This document shows positions 26,594 through 33,705 of a stretch of 64,000 nt of DNA, piece after piece; position 1 is the stretch's first letter; each line of letters opens with the position of its first letter. The stretch is taken from the NCBI RefSeq assembly GCF_000832985.1, contig NZ_CP009920.1:1550001-1614000 (forward strand), in the 5' to 3' direction. The notes below the pieces were generated by a model, which was not told where the DNA came from, did not search any database, and saw only the letters and a program-made list of their open reading frames with translations. Both the position numbers and the translations under genes were made by a program. The stretch comes from Priestia megaterium NBRC 15308 = ATCC 14581. GTDB lineage: Bacteria > Bacillota > Bacilli > Bacillales > Bacillaceae_H.

Positions 26594-27574
26594 TTACGCA
26601 GACTGTACTTTCAGCTTTTTAAATTCTTCCGTTAGCAGAGGCACCACTTCAAATAAATCTCCAACGATTCCGTAATCAGCTACTTTAAAAATATTTGCCT
26701 CAGGATCTTTGTTAATGGCAACAATAATTTTTGAATTTGACATGCCGGCCAAATGCTGAATGGCTCCCGAGATTCCGCAGGCAATGTATAAATCTGGTGT
26801 GACTACTTTGCCCGTCTGACCGATCTGAAGAGAATAGTCGCAGTAATCTGCATCGCACGCTCCGCGAGACGCCCCAACAGCTCCATTTAACACGTCCGCT
26901 AGTTCTTGGAGAGGTCCAAAACCTTCCGTGCTTTTTACACCTCGACCACCTGCAATCACGACTTTTGCTTCGGATAAATCAACCCCTTGCGTTGCTTTCC
27001 GTACAACTTCTTTTACAACTGTACGCAGGTTTTTGATTTCAACATTTAAATCCTCTACATGGCCTGTACGTCCCTCATCTTTTGCAAGCGGTGAAATATT
27101 ATTTGGACGAATCGTGACAAACGTAAAAGCATCGGTCATGATTTTCTTTTCAAATGCTTTACCAGAATAAATTGGGCGGGTGAAGACTACTTGATCCCCT
27201 CCAACTTCTACATCCGTCACATCTGAGATAAGTCCTTTGTCTAAGCGAGCTGCCAGTTTTGGCGCTAGATCTTTGCCAAGAGCCGTATGGCCAAATACGA
27301 TAGCTTCAGGCTGTTCACTTTCAATGATGGCTAATAACGCCTGAGCATAACCATCCGATGTGTAAGCAGCTAAATCTTCATGCTCCGTCACAACAACTTT
27401 ATTCGCTCCGTACGCAATAAGCTCTTCACTTAAAGCTTTTACGTCCTTTCCTACTAAAGCTGCAACAATTTCCCCACCGTCAGCTACAGTAGACGCTGCG
27501 GAAATCGCTTCAAACGATACGTTTCGTAATCCCCCATCACGTGCTTCTCCTAGAACTAACACTTTGCGTCCCAT
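26594..27574 (-). CDS. etfA: Electron transfer flavoprotein, alpha subunit
   Basis: EtfA, with EtfB, takes electrons from acyl-CoA dehydrogenases and passes them to the respiratory chain. The 326-aa protein has the FAD-binding C-terminal domain with SRGACDADYCDYSLQIGQTGK (near 235-255) and the PDLYIACGISGAIQHLAGM stretch near 260-278. Last gene of the fadR-fadB-etfB-etfA run, 33 bp after etfB. The start is ATG 27574 with a GGGGGTATTGC site. Confidence 0.96.
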   Translation of the reverse strand: MGRKVLVLGEARDGGLRNVSFEAISAASTVADGGEIVAALVGKDVKALSEELIAYGANKVVVTEHEDLAAYTSDGYAQALLAIIESEQPEAIVFGHTALGKDLAPKLAARLDKGLISDVTDVEVGGDQVVFTRPIYSGKAFEKKIMTDAFTFVTIRPNNISPLAKDEGRTGHVEDLNVEIKNLRTVVKEVVRKATQGVDLSEAKVVIAGGRGVKSTEGFGPLQELADVLNGAVGASRGACDADYCDYSLQIGQTGKVVTPDLYIACGISGAIQHLAGMSNSKIIVAINKDPEANIFKVADYGIVGDLFEVVPLLTEEFKKLKVQSA

Positions 27575-27607
27575 TGCAATACCCCCATTGTTTTGACTTT
27601 TGACTTA

Positions 27608-28381
27608 TTAAATGACTTTTGCTTCTTTATGCAGTAAATTGACCAGTTCTGTCACTTGATCTTTTATATCTCCTTGTAGTACGCGTCCTGCGTCTTTTTT
27701 CGGAGGCAAATAAATTTCAATTGTCTTTGTTTTTGCTTCTACATCATCTTCATCTAAATCTAAATCATCCAATTCCACTTCAACCAACGGTTTCTTCTTC
27801 GCTTTCATAATCCCTGGAAGAGATGGATAGCGAGGTTCGTTAAGTCCCTGCTGAGCTGTTACTAAAAGAGGAAGCGACGTTTCGATAACCTCGGAGTCAC
27901 CTTCCACATCGCGTACAACAGTCACTTTTTCACCTTCGATATCCAATTTTGTAATCGTCGTAATATAAGGGATTTCTAACTGTTCTGCTACGCGCGGCCC
28001 CACTTGGCCCGAACCTCCGTCAATCGCTACGTTTCCTGCCAAAATTAAGTCAGGAGATTGTTCTTTTAAGTACTGTGCCAGCAGCCTAGAAGTCGTGTAC
28101 TGATCGCCATCTTCTATGTCATCTTCCGTATTGATTAAAACCGCTTTATCTGCTCCCATAGCCAAAGCTGTTCGGAGTTCTTTTTCTGATTCTTCCCCTC
28201 CTACACTCACGACCGTAATCTCCCCACCATGCTTTTCCTTTAGCTGAATAGCTTCTTCAACTGCATACTCATCGTAAGGATTAATAATAAATTCAGCCCC
28301 ATCTTCAACAATTTGACCATTTTTTAATGAAAGTTTCTCCTCTGTATCGAATGTTCTTTTTACTAACACGTAAATATTCAT
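27608..28381 (-). CDS. etfB: Electron transfer flavoprotein, beta subunit
   Basis: The 257-aa partner of EtfA that binds AMP and contacts the dehydrogenases. Typical are the N-terminal VLVKRTFDTE, the NPYDEYAVEEAIQLKEK stretch near 34-50 and LAGNVAIDGGSGQVGPRVAEQL near 114-135. The recognition-loop region (PSLPGIMKAKKKP) is near 187. It follows fadB by 18 bp. The acidic DDLDLDEDD stretch after it is usual in Bacillus EtfB. Confidence 0.96.
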   Translation of the reverse strand: MNIYVLVKRTFDTEEKLSLKNGQIVEDGAEFIINPYDEYAVEEAIQLKEKHGGEITVVSVGGEESEKELRTALAMGADKAVLINTEDDIEDGDQYTTSRLLAQYLKEQSPDLILAGNVAIDGGSGQVGPRVAEQLEIPYITTITKLDIEGEKVTVVRDVEGDSEVIETSLPLLVTAQQGLNEPRYPSLPGIMKAKKKPLVEVELDDLDLDEDDVEAKTKTIEIYLPPKKDAGRVLQGDIKDQVTELVNLLHKEAKVI

Positions 28382-28399
28382 TCAATTCCCCTCCTAAGC

Positions 28400-29173
28400 T
28401 TATTTTCCTAAAAATTTAGGCTGGCGCTTTTCAATAAAAGCAGCTACGCCTTCTTGAGCATCCCGGCTTTTGAATACGCTTCCAAAAAACTGCGCTTCTT
28501 TTTTGATACCGCTGTAATAAGCATCTGTTTTTACATGCTGAAGCAGCTGCAAGGTAGCTTTAACAGAGATTGGGCTTTTTTTGGCAATTTTTCTAGCAAG
28601 TAAAAAAGTTTCATTGATAAGCTGACTTTCTTCAAAAGCTGCATTTGCCAATCCTAACTCCACTGCCTCGCTTCCGGATATTGGATCACTTGTCAGCATC
28701 ATCTCACAAGCCTTATGAACTCCTACATAACGAGGTAATCGCTGAGTTCCTCCAAATCCTGGTATAATCCCTAACTGAAGCTCAGGCAAGCCCAGCTTAG
28801 CATTTTCTGTTACCAAACGGATATGGCAGCTCATAGCAAGCTCCAACCCTCCGCCTAAAGCAGCTCCATGAATAGCTGCAATCACTGGTTTTGGGTAATT
28901 TTCAATATACTCAAAGAGCTCTTGACCGTTAACAGCAAGCTTCTCGTATTCTTTTTCCTGCTGAAGTGATGTGAATTCTTTTATATCAGCCCCGGCACAA
29001 AAGAATTTCCCTTCACCTTTAATGACGATAACCCTTGTCTCTTTGCTATCTTCTAAATGTTTTAAAACACTTGAAAGATCTTTTAATAAATCTTGAGACA
29101 AAGCGTTAGCAGGTTGTCTATTCAACGTAATGAAGCTTATTGCATCAACAGTTTCAACCTGGATAATCTCCAT
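28400..29173 (-). CDS. fadB: Enoyl-CoA hydratase
   Basis: A 257-aa crotonase-family enzyme that hydrates 2-trans-enoyl-CoA in beta-oxidation. The oxyanion-hole stretches are GEGKFFCAGADIKEF (near 53-67) and AAIHGAALGGGLELAMSC (near 99-116). The catalytic Glu is in LGLPELQLGIIPGFGGTQRLPR near 130-150, where a second acidic residue is less obvious than in mammalian hydratase. It follows fadR by about 80 bp and precedes etfB. B. subtilis has the same order. Confidence 0.93.
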   Translation of the reverse strand: MEIIQVETVDAISFITLNRQPANALSQDLLKDLSSVLKHLEDSKETRVIVIKGEGKFFCAGADIKEFTSLQQEKEYEKLAVNGQELFEYIENYPKPVIAAIHGAALGGGLELAMSCHIRLVTENAKLGLPELQLGIIPGFGGTQRLPRYVGVHKACEMMLTSDPISGSEAVELGLANAAFEESQLINETFLLARKIAKKSPISVKATLQLLQHVKTDAYYSGIKKEAQFFGSVFKSRDAQEGVAAFIEKRQPKFLGK

Positions 29174-29252
29174 TTGTTTACGCCACCCTTTCTTTCTATT
29201 TTCATTACCTTGCGCTTTTCCCCTCGCGGGGGAGCAGCAGGCTCACTTACGA

Positions 29253-29837
29253 TTATGAGCCGCTGCAGCCGTTTAACAGCAGGGAATGGACTTTATCTAC
29301 CGATTCTATTAGACCATATCGATGATCGTTCATTACCCATGTTGTGACAGTTTCATCAATCGTTCCAAAAATCATCTGTCGCGCAAGACGAATATCTATA
29401 TTTTCAGAAAACTCATCCGTTTCGATTCCTGTCTGCAAAATAGAATCAATGAGAGTCAGATAATCTTTTAATACATCGTTAATTTTTAATCTTAAATCTT
29501 TGTTCGATTGACGCAGTTCGAGCTGTGTCACTGTAGCTAAATGATGATCCTCCGCTAGAAACGAAAAATGTTTGTCAATTAACACATGAAGTTTTTCTGC
29601 CGCGGTTTCAATTCCCGCCAGTTCTTCATAAATTTTTTCTACAAATTGTCCCATCTTCTCTTGAAATAAGGAAATCAAGACATCTTCTTTGTTTTTAAAA
29701 TATAAATATATCGTACCGTCTGCAACTCCAGCCTGCTTAGCAATTTTAGAAACCTGAGCATTGTGGTATCCGTTTTCTGCTATTACTACTACAGCTGCAT
29801 CGATAATCTGTTTATACTTTGGCTTATTTCTTCTCAA
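29253..29837 (-). CDS. fadR: TetR-family repressor of fatty-acid degradation, FadR (YsiA)
   Basis: B. subtilis FadR (YsiA) represses beta-oxidation genes and is released by long-chain acyl-CoA. The 194-aa protein has the TetR helix-turn-helix at residues 8-54 (IIDAAVVVIAENGYHNAQVS, then AKQAGVADGTIYLYFKNKED) and a variable helical ligand domain. Its own operator lies 22-41 nt upstream of the start, so it should be autoregulated. In B. subtilis lcfA and fadR share one transcript; here a terminator separates them. Confidence 0.94.
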   Translation of the reverse strand: MRRNKPKYKQIIDAAVVVIAENGYHNAQVSKIAKQAGVADGTIYLYFKNKEDVLISLFQEKMGQFVEKIYEELAGIETAAEKLHVLIDKHFSFLAEDHHLATVTQLELRQSNKDLRLKINDVLKDYLTLIDSILQTGIETDEFSENIDIRLARQMIFGTIDETVTTWVMNDHRYGLIESVDKVHSLLLNGCSGS

Positions 29838-29858
29838 TCTTATACGCTCCTTTAAAAT

Positions 29859-29878
29859 ATGAATGATTATTCATTCAT
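29859..29878. promoter_or_regulatory. FadR operator
   Basis: The palindrome TGAATGATTATTCATTCA (29860-29877) with A/T flanks matches the B. subtilis FadR box TGAATGAMTANTCATTCA in 17 of 18 positions. It lies just downstream of the -10 of the fadR promoter, where it would block initiation. Confidence 0.9.
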
Positions 29879-29884
29879 ATCTTT

Positions 29885-29913
29885 ATAATAAAGAAACCGC
29901 AAGTATCTGTCAA
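29885..29913 (-). promoter_or_regulatory. Sigma-A promoter of fadR-fadB-etfBA
   Basis: TTGACA (29908-29913), 17 nt, TATTAT (29885-29890) on the minus strand. Confidence 0.85.
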
Positions 29914-29934
29914 TTATGTTTCAGTAAAAAAATC

Positions 29935-29964
29935 AAAGGCGACGATCGATTACGTCGCCTTTTT
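29935..29964 (-). terminator. Terminator overlapping the lcfA stop codon
   Basis: Stem AAAGGCGACG/CGTCGCCTTT; the lcfA TAA lies within the hairpin. The T-tract on the minus strand is TTTGATTTTTT. Confidence 0.8.
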
Positions 29965-31641
29965 ATGCTTTTCATTTTCTTCATCAATCAGCGCTCGTCG
30001 CAGAATCTTACCGACCGCTGTTTTGGGAAGCTCATTTCGAAATTCATAAAGGCGCGGAACTTTATAAGCAGCTAAATACTTTCTAGAAAACTCATTTAAC
30101 TCTTCTTCAGTACATCTTACACCATTTTTTAATACAATGTAAGCCTTCACCGTTTCTCCTCTATATGGGTCAGGAACACCCACCACTACAGCTTCTTGAA
30201 TTTTTTCATGCTCATATAATACTTCTTCAACTTCTCGAGGATAGATATTATATCCCCCGGCAATAATAATATCTTTCTTCCGATCTACTACATAAAAATA
30301 ACCTTTATCATCCATATAGCCAACATCACCTGTTAGCAACCATCCGTCTCGCATAACAGCCTCCGTTTCTTCAGGCTGCTTCCAATATCCTTTCATTACC
30401 TGAGGACCTTTAACCGCAATTTCTCCTACTTCGCTTACAGCAGCTTCTTTACCTGTTTCAAACGAGAGAATTTTGGCATCTGTGTCTGGCCAAGGCACCC
30501 CAATGCTTCCTGGTATTCTCTCTTTCCAAAGAAAATTAGCATGAGTAACAGGAGAGGTTTCCGTTAATCCATATCCTTCCACTAATTTACCTCCGGTGAG
30601 CTTTTCAAACTGCTCCTGCACTTCCACAGGAAGTGGAGCCGAACCGCTCATACATGAATCAATAGAAGATAAGTTGTATTTTGCTAAATCAGGATGGTTT
30701 AATAATGCAATGTAAATCGTCGGAGCACCTGGAAATAAAGTAGGCTGCTGCTTATGGATGGTTTTGAGCGTCGTTTTTGCATCAAATTTAGGCAGAAGAA
30801 CCATCTCATAGTTTTGCAAAACTGATAAAACAAGAACCGTTGTTAAACCATACACATGAAAAAATGGAATAATTCCAAGTACTTTTTCTTCTCCATACCT
30901 ACAGCGGTATAACCAATGTGAACACATTGTTGCATTGGCTACCAAGTTTTTATGAGTAAGCATGACTCCTTTTGGAAAACCTGTTGTTCCCCCGGTGTAT
31001 TGTAAAATGGCGATATCTTCGTCTGAAATTCCCTCAGCGTTACATACTGCGGGAGAGGATTCATTTATAATACGTTTAAATAAATGAGTAGTCTCCGTAT
31101 GACTCACATCCACACTTATCTTCTGCTGCTTGCGCTGAATAAATGGATAGATTATGTTTTTGGGAAATGGGAGATAATCTTGAATGGAGGTGATAACTAC
31201 GTGCTTTATCTTTGTTAACGCTTTCATTTTAACTACACGCGGATATAGCAAATCGAGTGCAATAATCATGGTCGCTTCTGAATCATTAAGCTGATACTCT
31301 AACTCTCTTTCCGTATACAAAGGGTTTGTTTGAACGACTACTCCTCCGGCAAGAAGAACAGCATAAAAGGAAATGACAGCTTGAGGGCAATTTGGAAGCA
31401 TAATGGCTACTCTATCCCCTCTTTTTAATCCCAGTTCAATAAGGTAAGATGACAGCTTCAGAGAATCTTGATGCAGCTGGGAAAACGTCATTTTTTTCCC
31501 TAGAAAATAGATTGCGCTTTTTTTAGGATCCTTTTGAACTGCTTCTTCAAAAAGCTGTGCTAAATTTTTTTGTTCATAATGAAGCCTATCAGGTATTTCA
31601 TCCGGATATTGAGAAAGCCATATCTTTTCGGTGGATTCCAC
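29950..31641 (-). CDS. lcfA: Long-chain acyl-CoA synthetase
   Basis: LcfA activates long-chain fatty acids to acyl-CoA (ATP to AMP) at the inner face of the membrane. The protein of about 563 aa shows the AMP-binding P-loop YTGGTTGFPKGV (near 212-223), GYGLTETSP near 360, the GDVGYMDDKGYFYVVDRKKD segment near 438-457, and the terminal catalytic Lys in KTAVGKILRR. The start is uncertain: GTG 31641 has GAGAGG 6 nt upstream and matches the B. subtilis N-terminus; ATG 31647 and TTG 31659 are alternatives. It has its own promoter and terminator. Confidence 0.93.
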   Translation of the reverse strand: MESTEKIWLSQYPDEIPDRLHYEQKNLAQLFEEAVQKDPKKSAIYFLGKKMTFSQLHQDSLKLSSYLIELGLKRGDRVAIMLPNCPQAVISFYAVLLAGGVVVQTNPLYTERELEYQLNDSEATMIIALDLLYPRVVKMKALTKIKHVVITSIQDYLPFPKNIIYPFIQRKQQKISVDVSHTETTHLFKRIINESSPAVCNAEGISDEDIAILQYTGGTTGFPKGVMLTHKNLVANATMCSHWLYRCRYGEEKVLGIIPFFHVYGLTTVLVLSVLQNYEMVLLPKFDAKTTLKTIHKQQPTLFPGAPTIYIALLNHPDLAKYNLSSIDSCMSGSAPLPVEVQEQFEKLTGGKLVEGYGLTETSPVTHANFLWKERIPGSIGVPWPDTDAKILSFETGKEAAVSEVGEIAVKGPQVMKGYWKQPEETEAVMRDGWLLTGDVGYMDDKGYFYVVDRKKDIIIAGGYNIYPREVEEVLYEHEKIQEAVVVGVPDPYRGETVKAYIVLKNGVRCTEEELNEFSRKYLAAYKVPRLYEFRNELPKTAVGKILRRALIDEENEKHKKAT

Positions 31642-31670
31642 ACGCATCCTCTCCCTCAAAAAAATAAAAA

Positions 31671-31719
31671 ATTAGAATTTTCTAATTAAAATTATAGTTC
31701 ATTCTTTTTTTAGATGCAA
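31671..31719 (-). promoter_or_regulatory. lcfA promoter with ATTAGAAAATTCTAAT palindrome
   Basis: On the minus strand TTGCAT (31714-31719), 17 nt, TATAAT (31691-31696). A perfect 16-bp palindrome (31671-31686) lies over the expected start of transcription near 31684. It does not resemble the FadR box. Confidence 0.6.
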
Positions 31720-31858
31720 TCGTTATTGAATGTTCTCTTTCCTACCTAATCACTCTTTCATTCTGCAGCGTAATAAATAAAAATTGGATTTACCCCTGTA
31801 CATTATCCGAATTTTTTGTATATAATAAAAATTAGATTTTTTTAAGGAGCTGTATGAA

Positions 31859-32965
31859 TTGACAACAACATTGACTAAAGGACCGTTCAAAGCAGATCAC
31901 GTTGGAAGCTTTTTGCGTCCCGAGCGTATCAAACAAGCACGATTACAAGTGGAAAACGGGGAAATGACAAAGAAACAGCTTCGAGCAATTGAAGATGAAG
32001 AAATTCGTAAACTCGTAGAAAAGCAAAAACAAATTGGATTAAAAGCCGTCACAGACGGGGAGTTTCGCCGCGCGTGGTGGCACTTTGATTTTCTGTCAGA
32101 GCTTGTTGGCGTAGAACTTTACGAAGCAGAGACGGGAATTCAGTTTCACGGAGTCCAAACAAAAGCTCACGGTATAAAAGTGACTGGAAAACTAGATTTT
32201 AATCACCATCCTATGATTGAAGATTATAAATTTCTTCATCAAGCTGCTGGAAAAGAACACGTAGCTAAGTTCACCATTCCAAGTCCTAATATGCTGTTTT
32301 TCAGAGGTCATATTGAAGAGTCTGCTTACTCGGATACGGATGTATTTTTTGCTGATTTAGTTAAAACATATCAAAAAGCCATTCAAGCATTTTATGATGC
32401 CGGATGCCGCTATTTACAGTTAGATGATACTGCGTGGGCAGTCTTTTTCTCAGAAAAAGGACAAGAACAAATCGCGTCAAAAGGTTTCACGCCCCAAGAA
32501 TTACTGAAACGTTTTACAGATGCGATCAATGAATCCATTGCGCATAAGCCAGATGATATGGTCATTACAATGCATATTTGCAGAGGGAATTTCCAGTCCA
32601 CTTATACAGCAAGCGGGGGATATGAAAATGCGTCCAAAGCTATTTTCAGTCAGTTAAACGTAGATGGATTATTTTTAGAATTTGATGATGAACGCTCAGG
32701 AGGATTCGAACCTCTTCGACATGTAAAGCGAGATGATCTTCAGATTGTCCTTGGTCTTATCACATCAAAATTTGGAGATTTAGAAGATCCTGAAGCATTG
32801 AAAAAACGAATTGCTGAAGCAGCAGAATTTGTTTCTCTTGATCAAATCTGTTTAAGTCCCCAGTGCGGATTTGCTTCTACAGAAGAAGGAAATTTACTAA
32901 CTGAAGAACAGCAGTGGGATAAAGTAAAGCACGTGATTTCAATTTCTGAAGACGTATGGAAGTAA
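31859..32965 (+). CDS. MetE-C-like cobalamin-independent methionine synthase family protein (YxjG/YxjH type)
   Basis: The 368-aa protein matches the catalytic half of MetE as found in the short YxjG/YxjH proteins, which make methionine from homocysteine with an uncertain methyl donor. Zn ligands are visible as H-x-C in TMHICRGNF (near 238-246) and a Cys in LSPQCGFAST near 332; DHVGSFLRP is near the start. It begins at TTG 31859 behind AAGGAG; an overlapping ATG at 31854 stops after one codon. I see no S-box leader, unlike yxjG. It is an insertion relative to B. subtilis order and is divergent from lcfA. Confidence 0.85.
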   Translation: MTTTLTKGPFKADHVGSFLRPERIKQARLQVENGEMTKKQLRAIEDEEIRKLVEKQKQIGLKAVTDGEFRRAWWHFDFLSELVGVELYEAETGIQFHGVQTKAHGIKVTGKLDFNHHPMIEDYKFLHQAAGKEHVAKFTIPSPNMLFFRGHIEESAYSDTDVFFADLVKTYQKAIQAFYDAGCRYLQLDDTAWAVFFSEKGQEQIASKGFTPQELLKRFTDAINESIAHKPDDMVITMHICRGNFQSTYTASGGYENASKAIFSQLNVDGLFLEFDDERSGGFEPLRHVKRDDLQIVLGLITSKFGDLEDPEALKKRIAEAAEFVSLDQICLSPQCGFASTEEGNLLTEEQQWDKVKHVISISEDVWK

Positions 32966-32970
32966 TCATT

Positions 32971-33004
32971 AAAAAAGCTGACCTGCTTTAAGGTCAGCTT
33001 TTTT
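32971..33004 (+). terminator. Terminator after the MetE-like gene
   Basis: Stem AAAAAGCTGACC/GGTCAGCTTTTTT with T run on the plus strand; it can also end the minus-strand transcript from yshE. Confidence 0.92.
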
Positions 33005-33029
33005 GCTGTCATCATGATATTAGGAAAAG

Positions 33030-33107
33030 CTATATAGATAAATAGATAAGACCAATAAGCATAAACACTCCGCATAAAACGAGTAAAATTTTCGCTAACT
33101 TCTCCAT
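33030..33107 (-). CDS. 25-aa single-span membrane peptide, coupled to yshE
   Basis: A 26-codon frame begins ATG GAG AAG TTA and ends TAG. Its product is MEKLAKILL followed by a hydrophobic stretch and a short Ser-Ile end, so one membrane helix with a basic start. AGGAGA lies 6 nt before the ATG and overlaps the yshE stop, which suggests coupled translation. The start recalls DUF2905 membrane proteins, but those are about 65-70 aa. I know no named gene for it. It could be a decayed remnant or a real micropeptide. Confidence 0.55.
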   Translation of the reverse strand: MEKLAKILLVLCGVFMLIGLIYLSI

Positions 33108-33116
33108 GACTCTCTC

Positions 33117-33524
33117 CTATCCTATCCCTGCTCCTATTACATAGGACATACCGATTGAAATAACAAGTGAAATAAACCCAACGGCCCTGTTATCTTGTTC
33201 AATTTCGTCATCGATTCGAAATTTTGGCGTCAAAAATTCGAAAATAAAATAGCTGACTAGTAAAAGAACGAATCCATATATTCCCCATCCTAGCATTCTT
33301 AACAAGTTGTCGTTATGCTCAATCGAATAGCGAAAAATATTAGCTAATCCAAATATTTTCCCACCTGTTGCCATCGCAACAGCCATATTTCCTTTTTGAA
33401 TCTCTTCCCAATTCTTATACTTAGTAACGAGCTCAAACACAACAAGAAAGACGACAATGCTCAAGACAACCACGCTGTAATAAGCGGCGGATTCAATATA
33501 CGGGTCTTTCCAAAAATCCCTCAT
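33117..33524 (-). CDS. yshE: DUF350-type membrane protein YshE
   Basis: A 135-aa membrane protein with four hydrophobic segments (about 17-35, 45-63, 72-92, 110-132). It resembles the two-repeat DUF350 family and sits where yshE is in B. subtilis, near mutS2. The conserved-type stretch IQKGNMAVAMATGGK near 41-55 and DNRAVGFISLVIS near 106 form the internal repeat. Function is unknown. The ATG has AGGAGTG upstream. The 25-aa peptide gene follows immediately. Confidence 0.85.
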   Translation of the reverse strand: MRDFWKDPYIESAAYYSVVVLSIVVFLVVFELVTKYKNWEEIQKGNMAVAMATGGKIFGLANIFRYSIEHNDNLLRMLGWGIYGFVLLLVSYFIFEFLTPKFRIDDEIEQDNRAVGFISLVISIGMSYVIGAGIG

Positions 33525-33605
33525 TTTTGCATCACTCCTAATTTATATTACGCTCCACGCAATGAACTGGCAGGTCTCTTTCCTTTACTTGTATCGTTCT
33601 TAAAA

Positions 33606-33656
33606 GAGATAGAAAACCCAGCATAGTCCATGAGCCATGTCGGATTTTCTATCTTC
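33606..33656 (-). terminator. Terminator after mutS2
   Basis: A long imperfect hairpin, GATAGAAAA with TTTTCTATC at its base, then TTTT on the minus strand. It lies 50 nt past the mutS2 stop. Confidence 0.7.
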
Positions 33657-33705
33657 ACATATGCTTGTTCAGCGCATCGACTGACACCTTTATTTCAGCG
33701 TTCTT

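Noticed and set aside
29359-29400. Frame break or truncation of fadR
   Set aside because: The frame is intact at 194 aa, the normal length of YsiA proteins.
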